Shown here: in pieces, positions 34,446-41,385 of the stretch
Numbering within the stretch: the stretch's first letter is position 1
Layout: each line of letters opens with the position of its first letter
Source of the DNA: Fluviicoccus keumensis
GTDB taxonomy: Bacteria > Pseudomonadota > Gammaproteobacteria > Pseudomonadales > Moraxellaceae
NCBI RefSeq assembly: GCF_004217445.1
Contig: NZ_SHKX01000010.1
Coordinates: 806,001 to 870,000 of the forward strand
DNA length: 64,000 nucleotides
Direction: 5' to 3'
Notes under the pieces: generated by a model
Databases searched by the model: none
Told to the model about the DNA's origin: nothing
The model's input: only the letters and a program-made list of their open reading frames with translations
Translations under genes and position numbers: made by a program

Positions 34446-35954
34446 TCAAACCACCCTCGTCAACACATGCCCCATCCCCTCCACATGCCAATTCGCCCAA
34501 ATCCTCCCCCGCCCATCCGGCTCCAACGCCAGCCAATTCCGCGCCTGAATCAAAAAGTGACTGCTCCCCGCCAACCGCTCCAAAGAAGCTGAAACCCCCT
34601 CCGCCACCAACTCCGGCTTATCCGCCACCTGCTCCAGCACCCACCGCGCCAACGCCGGTCCCGGCGGATGCACAATACCCGACGACACCAACTGATTCAC
34701 CCCCACCGCCGGCAAATCCCCCTCCGCCGCTGCCCTTATCACCCCCATCGCCCCCACATGCACATCCCCCGACAGGATGCTCACCTGGCACCCCGCCGAC
34801 CGCGCATGCCCCACCAACCGCTTGATCAACCGCAAACGCTCCTGCTGGTGCGGCACGCTGCGCCAATGATCGCGCAAATCATCCTCCAGCTCCTGCTGCC
34901 CCGGCAGCGCCCCCAGCATCCGCTCCAGCAAATTCAAATCCACATACGCCACCGGCACACTGCTCAACACCAGCAGATGTTTGTGCCCGCGCATGGCATC
35001 CAGCCACGCAAACAGCGCATTCCAGTTCGCCGCCGACACAATCCGCGTCGGCTGCACCGGCATATTCGGCACTGAAATGGTGGGCGCCCGGTCCGACCGC
35101 AAATCCGGCACCAGCAGGCTTACCTCGCCCAGCCCGGTAAACCCCAGACTGAAAGCATCCTGCCCCGGTATCGCCGCCGGATGCGCCACGCCCAGCGGCT
35201 GCTGCAACTGGAACAACTGGAAATAATCCCGCGCCACCGCGAAAATGCCCTGATACACCGCACAGCCATGCAGCGCCTGCGGATAGGAACCCCACCCGTC
35301 CATGATGTCGTGGTCGTCCCACATCATGATCGTCGGCACCGAACCGAACACCGTCTGCAAATCCGGCTCCGCCCAGCGCCGCAGGTACAGGTTGCAGAAG
35401 AAACCGTCCACCGCCGCCTGCAAGCGCTGCGACCAGGCCGCCTTCGTCTTCTTTGCCTCGGACAGCGAGGTCCAGTCATGCAGCGCGGGCACCGCCTGCC
35501 ACATCTCGTCGCTGTAAACCTGATCGCCGCCCATCAGCAGCAGGTGATAAGCCCCCGCCCGGTGCGCCTTGGCCAGGTCCTGCCAGCGGCCGAACTTCTC
35601 GCCCACGTCCTTCATCAGCTTGGGGTCGGAAAAACCGTTGCAGGACACATAGGCCATGCGCGGCGTCTGCCCGGCGGCGGGCACTTCAAACCGGTGAGGC
35701 ACGCCTTCCACCACATAATCCACCGTCCGCGCGGCTTCACCCTGCAACACATCCATGTCCACCCGCCACACCTGATAACGCGGGCTGCCAAAGGGTACGG
35801 CGGCCAGCTTCACCACCGGCAGGGCATATTCAGGATGCGGAAACAGGGCAACGGGCGGCGCGGCGTTGAGCGGTGTCACCACAAGCGCGGACACGCAGTA
35901 ACGGCCGAAATGGATGCCGCGAAATTGCAGGATGGGACCAAGGACTAGGGACAT
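34446..35954 (-). CDS. PhoD-like metallophosphatase
   Basis: The 502-residue protein belongs to the PhoD-like metallophosphatases. Metal-binding motifs are LLLMGGDQVYSDE (about residue 140), MWDDHDIMDGWGSYP (about 215) and ILSGDVHVGAMGVI (about 395). The expected substrates are phosphodiesters or phosphomonoesters, with a dinuclear metal or Fe-Ca site. No signal peptide is seen; PhoD proper is Tat-exported, so this looks like the cytoplasmic PhoD-like branch. The start at 35954 has GGAGAG in front. The gene borders the AT-rich island on its right. Confidence 0.87.
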   Translation of the reverse strand: MSLVLGPILQFRGIHFGRYCVSALVVTPLNAAPPVALFPHPEYALPVVKLAAVPFGSPRYQVWRVDMDVLQGEAARTVDYVVEGVPHRFEVPAAGQTPRMAYVSCNGFSDPKLMKDVGEKFGRWQDLAKAHRAGAYHLLLMGGDQVYSDEMWQAVPALHDWTSLSEAKKTKAAWSQRLQAAVDGFFCNLYLRRWAEPDLQTVFGSVPTIMMWDDHDIMDGWGSYPQALHGCAVYQGIFAVARDYFQLFQLQQPLGVAHPAAIPGQDAFSLGFTGLGEVSLLVPDLRSDRAPTISVPNMPVQPTRIVSAANWNALFAWLDAMRGHKHLLVLSSVPVAYVDLNLLERMLGALPGQQELEDDLRDHWRSVPHQQERLRLIKRLVGHARSAGCQVSILSGDVHVGAMGVIRAAAEGDLPAVGVNQLVSSGIVHPPGPALARWVLEQVADKPELVAEGVSASLERLAGSSHFLIQARNWLALEPDGRGRIWANWHVEGMGHVLTRVV

Positions 35955-36146
35955 GGCTTCTCTCCGTGAAACAGCCCGTGCGGGCTTCCTGGGGTGTCCG
36001 GAACAAATGGTGAACGATGCCTTGTTTTAGTTGAAAAACGGGGGGAAGTAAAGCGACCGGGGTCGGCATTTTCCCAATCAAAAAAGCCGGTGTACTATCA
36101 CTCCGTTACACCCAAAACTACAACATCACCTTCACAAGGACAGCCC

Positions 36147-36731
36147 ATGAAAATCCGCCTGCTTCCCCTCGCCCTGCTCGGCCTGTGCGCCGCCGCCTCC
36201 GCCGCCCCGGTCACCTATGTCATCGACCCCACCCACACCTACCCCAGCTTTGAAGCCGACCACTTCGGCGGCATGTCGGTGTGGCGCGGCAAGTTCAACA
36301 AGACCAGCGGCAAGCTGCTTGTCGACAAGGAAGGCGGCAGCGGCAGCGTCGACATCACCATCGACATCAACAGCATCGACTATGGCCTGGACGCCATGAA
36401 CGCCAAGGCGCGCAGCGCCGAGCTGTTCGATGCGAAGAAGTATCCGAAGGCTTACTACAAGGGCAATTTTGCCGGCTACAGCAACGGCGTGCCGTCGCGG
36501 GTGGAAGGCGAGCTGACGCTGCACGGCGTCACCAAGCCGCTGGTGCTGACGCTGAATTCGGTGAAGTGCATGCCGCACCCGATGCTGAAGCGCGAGTTCT
36601 GCGGCGCGGACGCCATCGCCACCCTCAACCGCGATGACTTCGGCATCAGCGCGGGCAAGGACTGGGGGTTCAAGATGGATGTGACGCTGCGTATCCAGGT
36701 GGAAGCCGTGGCGGAAAAGGCCAAACCCTGA
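36147..36731 (+). CDS. yceI: YceI-family periplasmic lipid-binding protein
   Basis: The 194-residue protein has a signal peptide (LLPLALLGLCAAASAAP) and a YceI lipocalin-like barrel: VTYVIDPTHTYPSFEADHFG, SGSVDITIDINSIDYGLDAM, ELFDAKKYPKAYYKG and ELTLHGVTKPLVLTL. YceI proteins bind isoprenoid chains such as polyprenyl-diphosphate or ubiquinone precursors in the periplasm. ATG 36147 is supported by AAGGA at 36136-36140. It stands alone, with its own start region, divergent from the phosphatase gene and convergent with lpxR. Confidence 0.92.
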   Translation: MKIRLLPLALLGLCAAASAAPVTYVIDPTHTYPSFEADHFGGMSVWRGKFNKTSGKLLVDKEGGSGSVDITIDINSIDYGLDAMNAKARSAELFDAKKYPKAYYKGNFAGYSNGVPSRVEGELTLHGVTKPLVLTLNSVKCMPHPMLKREFCGADAIATLNRDDFGISAGKDWGFKMDVTLRIQVEAVAEKAKP

Positions 36732-36743
36732 CCGGCAGCGGGG

Positions 36744-37829
36744 CTAGAAATAGCGGTTGATGAACACGCTGCCCCACAGCAGGTCGTGGTCGCCCGGCGC
36801 GGTCTTCAGCTCCGAAGTCTGGTAACGCAGCACCCAGCTCACCCAGTAATCGCGGCTGACCTGCCGGGTCACCCCGGCCCACGCCTCCAGCAACACCGGC
36901 CGCACCTCGGCGGCGCTGTAATGCAGGTCGCTGTGGCGGAACTGCCCTTGCAGCAGGGCGTTCCACGGCCGCACCTTCACCTTCGCTCCCGCCCAGACAT
37001 AATGCTCGCGGTCGCCCGCGAATTCGCGGTAGGTCATGCCGGTGGCCGGTTGCGAAAAATACTCGGCGCGGTCGGGGGCGAAACTCCACCACGGGGTGTG
37101 GATGCGCCCCAGCCGCAGCGAGATCGAGGCGTTGGCGTCGGTGATGAAGCCGATCCCGGCCTCGGCGGCGGGCTTGATCTCATAGCGCCACGCGCCGAGA
37201 TTGCCGTCCGCCAGCAAATGCTGCAGCGAACGGCTGTAACGGAAGGTCGGCTCGCCGCCCGCGGACACCTGATGCCGCCAGCCGCGCGGCGGCGTTGACC
37301 CGATCACGCTATGGAATTGCTCCTGCACATCGGCGATCAGCGGCAGGCCCAGCACGCCCAGGGTCAGGGTGCTCTGTTGCACCGTATCGGGATGGTTTTC
37401 ATCCAGCGTCAGGCGCGAAGCGGCCATGAACAGCAGGCTGGCGTAGGGACGGTCGCCGGGGGTGACGCCGCCGACATCAATCTCGCCGGGGGTGAACACC
37501 GCCAGCCCGAACTGGCGGGCATGCAGTTGCTGGCGGCCCTCGGCCGGGTTTTCCCCCGGCAGGCCCAGCCAGGCATCCACCCGGTCCAGCGCCGGGTCCA
37601 GCGATACGCCGCGCATGGCGACTTGTCCGGCCTGCGTAAAGGACAGGCCGCCGGTGTAATCCTGATCACGCGGGCTGGGCACGAACAGGTCATTGTCCAT
37701 GTACAGCGACCAGCCGCTGTGGTCCGGTTCCAAGGCCTCGATGGCCTGAACCGGAGAAATGGTGAAGGTGGCGAAGGCCAGCGCGGCAACGGCCGTCCGG
37801 CCAAGCCGGGGAAGCAGGTGGGCATTCAT
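36744..37829 (-). CDS. lpxR: Outer membrane lipid A 3'-O-deacylase, LpxR-like
   Basis: The 361-residue protein has a signal peptide ending near PVQA and an LpxR (DUF2219) barrel. The catalytic Asn-Asp pair is visible in LYMDNDLFVP and the next conserved block in DQDYTGGLSFTQ. DRPYASLLF is also typical, and the chain ends in Phe. LpxR removes the 3'-acyloxyacyl group of lipid A in a calcium-dependent way and so alters endotoxin. The start at 37829 has GGGAGG upstream. The upstream 325 bases contain a candidate structured RNA on the other strand, which could affect its expression. Confidence 0.88.
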   Translation of the reverse strand: MNAHLLPRLGRTAVAALAFATFTISPVQAIEALEPDHSGWSLYMDNDLFVPSPRDQDYTGGLSFTQAGQVAMRGVSLDPALDRVDAWLGLPGENPAEGRQQLHARQFGLAVFTPGEIDVGGVTPGDRPYASLLFMAASRLTLDENHPDTVQQSTLTLGVLGLPLIADVQEQFHSVIGSTPPRGWRHQVSAGGEPTFRYSRSLQHLLADGNLGAWRYEIKPAAEAGIGFITDANASISLRLGRIHTPWWSFAPDRAEYFSQPATGMTYREFAGDREHYVWAGAKVKVRPWNALLQGQFRHSDLHYSAAEVRPVLLEAWAGVTRQVSRDYWVSWVLRYQTSELKTAPGDHDLLWGSVFINRYF

Positions 37830-37920
37830 GAGGGTATCCTCCCGACAGACGCAGGCGGGACTGCGGATACCGTTACCCTAAGGGGTATGCATGACCACGA
37901 CTAGATGACGGGACGGCAAT

Positions 37921-38147
37921 GCCCTGTTCTCCCGAAGGAAACACCACAAGAATTACGGGGGAAATACGGGCCAATCAGCCGCCCGTGTTTCCCTATCAAG
38001 AACAGGCTTTTGCCCAAAGTGCGACTACCGCTAAACCAGTCCGGGTCTTAGGATAGTCACCATGAACACAGCTGATCGGCCCCCTCGGCCGGTTACCATG
38101 GTCAAACGAGCAACTTGAGCCTGACATCCCCCGTCGGGCTTTTTTTT
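37921..38147 (+). ncRNA. Candidate structured small RNA or leader with intrinsic terminator
   Basis: The plus strand of this gene-free gap folds into several strong hairpins. A 13-pair stem (37959-37971 with 37981-37993, one G-U pair, nine-base loop) is enclosed by GCCCTGTTCT (37921-37930) against AGAACAGGC (37999-38007). A second hairpin spans about 38023-38058 (GACTA with TAGTC at its base, plus CTAA/TTAG inside). The unit ends in a terminator at 38119-38147. Both flanking genes are on the minus strand, so no plus-strand gene needs this terminator. A tiny frame of 18 codons (38062-38118, ending just before the terminator) could be a leader peptide. Family unknown. Confidence 0.45.
38119..38147 (+). 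terminator. Strong intrinsic terminator
   Basis: GCCTGAC (38119-38125) pairs with GTCGGGC (38133-38139), seven pairs including one U-G, around a seven-base loop, followed directly by eight T. It faces plus, opposite to both neighbouring genes, and so must end a transcript that starts in the gap before it. Confidence 0.8.
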
Positions 38148-38154
38148 GCCCGCT

Positions 38155-38847
38155 TCACGGCGCCGCCGCCGAATCGCCGGTCAGCCGCCCGTCCTTCAGC
38201 GTCAGACGCCGGTCGCAGGCGGCGGCCAGCCCGTCATCATGGGTCACGATCAGGAAGGCAGTGCCGTCCTCGCGGTTGATCTGCCGCAGCAATTCAAAAA
38301 TCCGCCCCGTGGTTTCACTGTCCAGGTTGCCGGTGGGTTCATCCGCCAGCACCAGCGCCGGACCCGCCATCAGCGCGCGCACGATCGCCACCCGCTGCTG
38401 CTGCCCGCCGGACAGCTGGTTGGGAAACCGGTTTTCCAGCCCGGACAACCCCGCCCGGTCCAGCAGCGACCGCGCCCGTTCCCGCAAGGCCTTCTCCGGC
38501 TGACCGCGAATCTTCAGCGGCACCATCACGTTCTCCAGCGCGGTGAAGGCATTCAGCAGATGATGAAACTGGAAGATGAAGCCCAGCTGTTCGTTGCGCA
38601 GCCGGGTGCGGGCGTCATCGTCCAGCGTCGTCACTTCCCGGCCGTTCAGGCGGATGCTGCCGCTGGCGGCGTGCTCCAGCAGCCCGACCTGGTTGAGCAG
38701 CGTCGACTTGCCGGAACCGGACTGGCCGACCAGCGCCGTGAATTCGCCGGCGGCCAGCGTGAAGCTGACATGATGCAGCACCGGCTGGCGGTTCTCGCCC
38801 TCGCCGTAGGCGTGGCAGACATCGCGCAGTTGCAGGAGCGGGGTCAT
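38155..38847 (-). CDS. ABC transporter ATP-binding protein, LolD/MacB type
   Basis: The 230-residue ATPase has all ABC motifs: Walker A GQSGSGKST, the Q-loop QLGFIFQFHHLLNAFTALEN, signature LSGGQQQRV, Walker B LVLADEPTGNLD and the switch His in IVTHDD. The Q-loop wording and the DEPTGNLD end place it in the LolD/MacB/FtsE group of mechanotransmission ABC proteins. It follows the permease gene (nine bases) and the adaptor gene in one leftward operon. The system probably drives export or extraction through the adaptor rather than substrate import. Confidence 0.92.
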   Translation of the reverse strand: MTPLLQLRDVCHAYGEGENRQPVLHHVSFTLAAGEFTALVGQSGSGKSTLLNQVGLLEHAASGSIRLNGREVTTLDDDARTRLRNEQLGFIFQFHHLLNAFTALENVMVPLKIRGQPEKALRERARSLLDRAGLSGLENRFPNQLSGGQQQRVAIVRALMAGPALVLADEPTGNLDSETTGRIFELLRQINREDGTAFLIVTHDDGLAAACDRRLTLKDGRLTGDSAAAP

Positions 38848-38856
38848 GGCGGAGTC

Positions 38857-40071
38857 CTAGCTGTTGCGGATGGCCTGGACCGGGTCCAGGGCGGCGGCGC
38901 GGGCGGCGGGCAGCACGGCGGCGATCAGGCCGGTGACCACGGCGACGGCGGTGGCGGAGAGGAACAGGTCCGGCGTCAGCGCGATGGGGAACAGCGGGTC
39001 GCCCTGGGTGTTGCGCACCAGCCCGGCGAACAGCCGCGCCAGCCCGGCCCCGGCGGCGCAACCGGCCAGCGCCCCCAGCAGCCCCAGCAGCCCGCCCTGG
39101 ATCAGGAACACCTGCCGCACCGCCCGCCGCGACATGCCCATGGCGCGCAGGATGCCGATATCGCGCTGCTTCTGCACCACCGCCACCGCCAGCACGCTGG
39201 CGATGCCGAAGGCCACCGACACCAGCACGAAAAAGCGGATGACGCTGCTGGAGGCGCTTTGCGAGCGCAGGCCGGTCATCAGCTGCTGGTTGCTGGACAT
39301 CCAGCTTTCCGCCCGGATGTCATAACGCTGTTGCAGGCGGGCGGCCACGGTGTCGGCGGCAAACAGCTCGCGCACGGTCAGGTCGATGCCGGTGATTTCG
39401 CCGGTCAGGTTGAGCAGGTTCTGCGCCGAGCGCAGCGACAGGAACACCCAGCGCCGGTCCGGGTCCTTCACCCCCAGCTCGAAGATGCCGCGCACGGTGA
39501 CGTTGAGGCTGCGCCCGCCCGCGCTTTGCAGCGTCAGCCGGTCGCCGGTGCGGATGCCCAGCTCGTCGGCCAGGCGGCGGCCGATCACCGCCTCCTCGCT
39601 GCCCAGCCGCCACTCGCCCGCCACCAGCTGCGCCGGCAGCGGGATGATGCGCGCATAGGCCTCGGGGTCGACGCCGATCACCGCCACCGACTTGTCGGCC
39701 GCGCCGCGCAGCGCGAAGGCCGCGCCGGACACCAGCGGCGAAATGGCGGTGATCTCGGGTTCGGCCGCCAGTTGCCGCAGCAGCAGCGCACTGTTGAGGA
39801 TGGGCGCGACGCGCTGCGGGCGCGGCTGCACCGACTGGAATTCGCCGGGACCGGGCAGTTGCGCGGGCATCACCACGCGGTCGGGCGCGGTCAGGGTGAT
39901 GTGCGCCTGCGAGCCCAGCGTGCGGGCGATGAGGTTGGCCTGCAAGCCGTTGATCAGCGCCGTCAGGAACACCACCACCGCCACGCCCAGGCCGATCCCG
40001 GCGGCGATCAGCGCCGTCTGCGCCCGGCCCTCGCGCAGCAGGCGCACAGCCAGCTGCCACTCGAAGCTCAT
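38857..40071 (-). CDS. ABC transporter permease, LolE/MacB type
   Basis: The 404-residue permease shows the four-helix MacB/LolE layout. An N-terminal helix (TALIAAGIGLGVAVVVFLTAL) is followed by a large periplasmic domain (residues about 45-265). Three C-terminal helices start at FFVLVSVAFGIASVLAVAVV, with the coupling-helix sequence KQRDIGILRAMGMSRRAVRQVF. It begins at 40071 in an ATGA overlap with the adaptor gene; the open frame upstream is an out-of-phase read of that gene. The substrate is unknown; lipoproteins, lipids, peptides or antibiotics are all handled by relatives. Confidence 0.9.
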   Translation of the reverse strand: MSFEWQLAVRLLREGRAQTALIAAGIGLGVAVVVFLTALINGLQANLIARTLGSQAHITLTAPDRVVMPAQLPGPGEFQSVQPRPQRVAPILNSALLLRQLAAEPEITAISPLVSGAAFALRGAADKSVAVIGVDPEAYARIIPLPAQLVAGEWRLGSEEAVIGRRLADELGIRTGDRLTLQSAGGRSLNVTVRGIFELGVKDPDRRWVFLSLRSAQNLLNLTGEITGIDLTVRELFAADTVAARLQQRYDIRAESWMSSNQQLMTGLRSQSASSSVIRFFVLVSVAFGIASVLAVAVVQKQRDIGILRAMGMSRRAVRQVFLIQGGLLGLLGALAGCAAGAGLARLFAGLVRNTQGDPLFPIALTPDLFLSATAVAVVTGLIAAVLPAARAAALDPVQAIRNS

Positions 40072-41255
40072 GGCGCGCGGCTCCGCAGGCGCAGCGCCTG
40101 ACCGGCCTTCAGCCCGGCGGACTGGCTCACCACCGTCTCGCCCGCCGCCAGCCCGGACAGTATTTCCACCCGTCCCTCCGCCTTGCGCCCGGCGCGCACC
40201 GCCCGGAATTCGGCGCGGCCGTCGCGCGCCAGCCAGACGCCGCTGCGGCCGTCGGCCTGGGTCAGCGCCGTGACGGGCACGGTCAGCGCCAGCACCTCGC
40301 CGCCGCCGATCTGCACCGACAGCGTCAGCCCTTCCCGCAGGAATTCCGGCCACTGCGCCGCGCCCAGCCGCAGGCGCACCGTGCCGCGCAGACTGTCAAT
40401 GCCGGGGGAAATGCGGGTGATCTGCGCGGTGAAGGGCCGGTCGGGCCAGGCGTCGGCCAGCAGCGTCGCGCTCTGGCCGACCGCCAGTTGCGGCAGCCAG
40501 CGCTCGTCGAGGTCGGCCACCACTTCGCGGCCTTGCCGGGCGGCCAGTTCCAACAGGCTGTCGCCGGCGCGCACGCGCTCGCCCGGCTGCACCTGCCGTT
40601 GCAGCACCACCCCGTCCACCGGGCTGAGGACGCGGACACGGCTGCGGCGCAACTGCGCGGTGCGGGCCTGCGCGCGGGCCTGCGCCAGCGCCGCCTCGCG
40701 ACGGCGGCTGTCGATGCCGCCCTCGCGCACCGCCGCCAGCGTCAGTTCCGCCTGCTGCAGATCGCTGTCGCGCAGGGCCAGCGTTTCGCGGGCGGCGGCC
40801 AGCGCGTCCGCCGAGACATCCTGGCTCAGCTTCAGTGCGTTCAGGTTGTCCAGCTGGCGCTGGGCCTGCTGCCGCAGCACCCGCGCCTGATCGCGGCGCA
40901 ACAGCGCCTGCGGCCGGTCCTGCTGCGCCAGCCGCTGCCATTCCAGCTCGGCGGCGCGCACGGCGGCTTCCGCCTGCGCCAGTTGCACCTCGCCGTCGGG
41001 GTCGTCTAGTTCCGCCAGCACCTCGCCCGCCCGCACCGCCTGGCCCTCCGCCGCCAGCGTGCGCAGGCGGCCGTCGGTCTCGGCGCGCACCGCCAGCGTC
41101 GCCTCGGTCTGCACGCGGCCGGTGGCCACCAGGCTCTGGCGGAAGGCCAGCGGACGCGGCGTCTCGGCATCGACGGTCAGCGGCTGCTGCCGCCAGTAGA
41201 ACAGGCCGCCGACGATCAACAGGAGGAACAGGATGGCGACAGCGGTTTTTTTCAT
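40068..41255 (-). CDS. Periplasmic adaptor (membrane-fusion) protein of the ABC export module
   Basis: The 395-residue protein has an N-terminal membrane anchor (AVAILFLLLIVGGLFYW). A split biotinyl-lipoyl-like domain (RAETDGRLRTLAAEGQAVRAGEVLAELDD-type sequence) flanks a long Gln/Ala/Arg-rich coiled coil (about residues 95-200), and beta-barrel domains complete it (SPVDGVVLQRQVQPGERV, then RISPGIDSLRGTVRLRL). This is the MacA/HlyD-like membrane-fusion design. I chose ATG 41255 (MKKTA) over an in-frame TTG at 41279. It is first in a three-gene operon with a LolE/MacB-like permease and its ATPase. No outer-membrane channel gene is adjacent. Confidence 0.88.
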   Translation of the reverse strand: MKKTAVAILFLLLIVGGLFYWRQQPLTVDAETPRPLAFRQSLVATGRVQTEATLAVRAETDGRLRTLAAEGQAVRAGEVLAELDDPDGEVQLAQAEAAVRAAELEWQRLAQQDRPQALLRRDQARVLRQQAQRQLDNLNALKLSQDVSADALAAARETLALRDSDLQQAELTLAAVREGGIDSRRREAALAQARAQARTAQLRRSRVRVLSPVDGVVLQRQVQPGERVRAGDSLLELAARQGREVVADLDERWLPQLAVGQSATLLADAWPDRPFTAQITRISPGIDSLRGTVRLRLGAAQWPEFLREGLTLSVQIGGGEVLALTVPVTALTQADGRSGVWLARDGRAEFRAVRAGRKAEGRVEILSGLAAGETVVSQSAGLKAGQALRLRSRAP

Positions 41256-41292
41256 GGTCGGGTCATCACTAACCGTCAATTAAGGAGTCTTT

Positions 41293-41340
41293 CCCTCCTG
41301 TGCAACAGGGGGGCGATGCGCAGGCATCGGGGGGTTGCGG
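41293..41340. repeat. Dispersed double-hairpin repeat, copy 1
   Basis: This 48-base element starts CCCTCCTGTG-AACAGGGG-like and ends GGGGGGTTGCGG. It can form two successive hairpins (CCTGT/ACAGG, then CGATG/CATCG). A second copy with the same ends and a changed inner hairpin lies at 59151-59197. It sits in the gap between the metal ATPase gene and the ABC adaptor gene. Conserved ends with compensating changes inside suggest a mobile or selected RNA/DNA hairpin. Confidence 0.5.
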
Positions 41341-41385
41341 AGCCAGTCTAGCGGCGCGCACCCGGCCCCGGAAGAGGACAAACGG

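Noticed and set aside
34249..34536. Minus-strand frame of 95 codons at the edge of the island
   Set aside because: It is out of phase with the PhoD-like gene, which it overlaps, and shows no recognisable domain or ribosome site.
37945..37956. 11-base match to part of E. coli 6S RNA (ACCACAAGAAT)
   Set aside because: The surrounding structure, the missing long closing stem with central bubble and the absence of zapA/ygfA neighbours do not fit 6S RNA. The match is probably chance.
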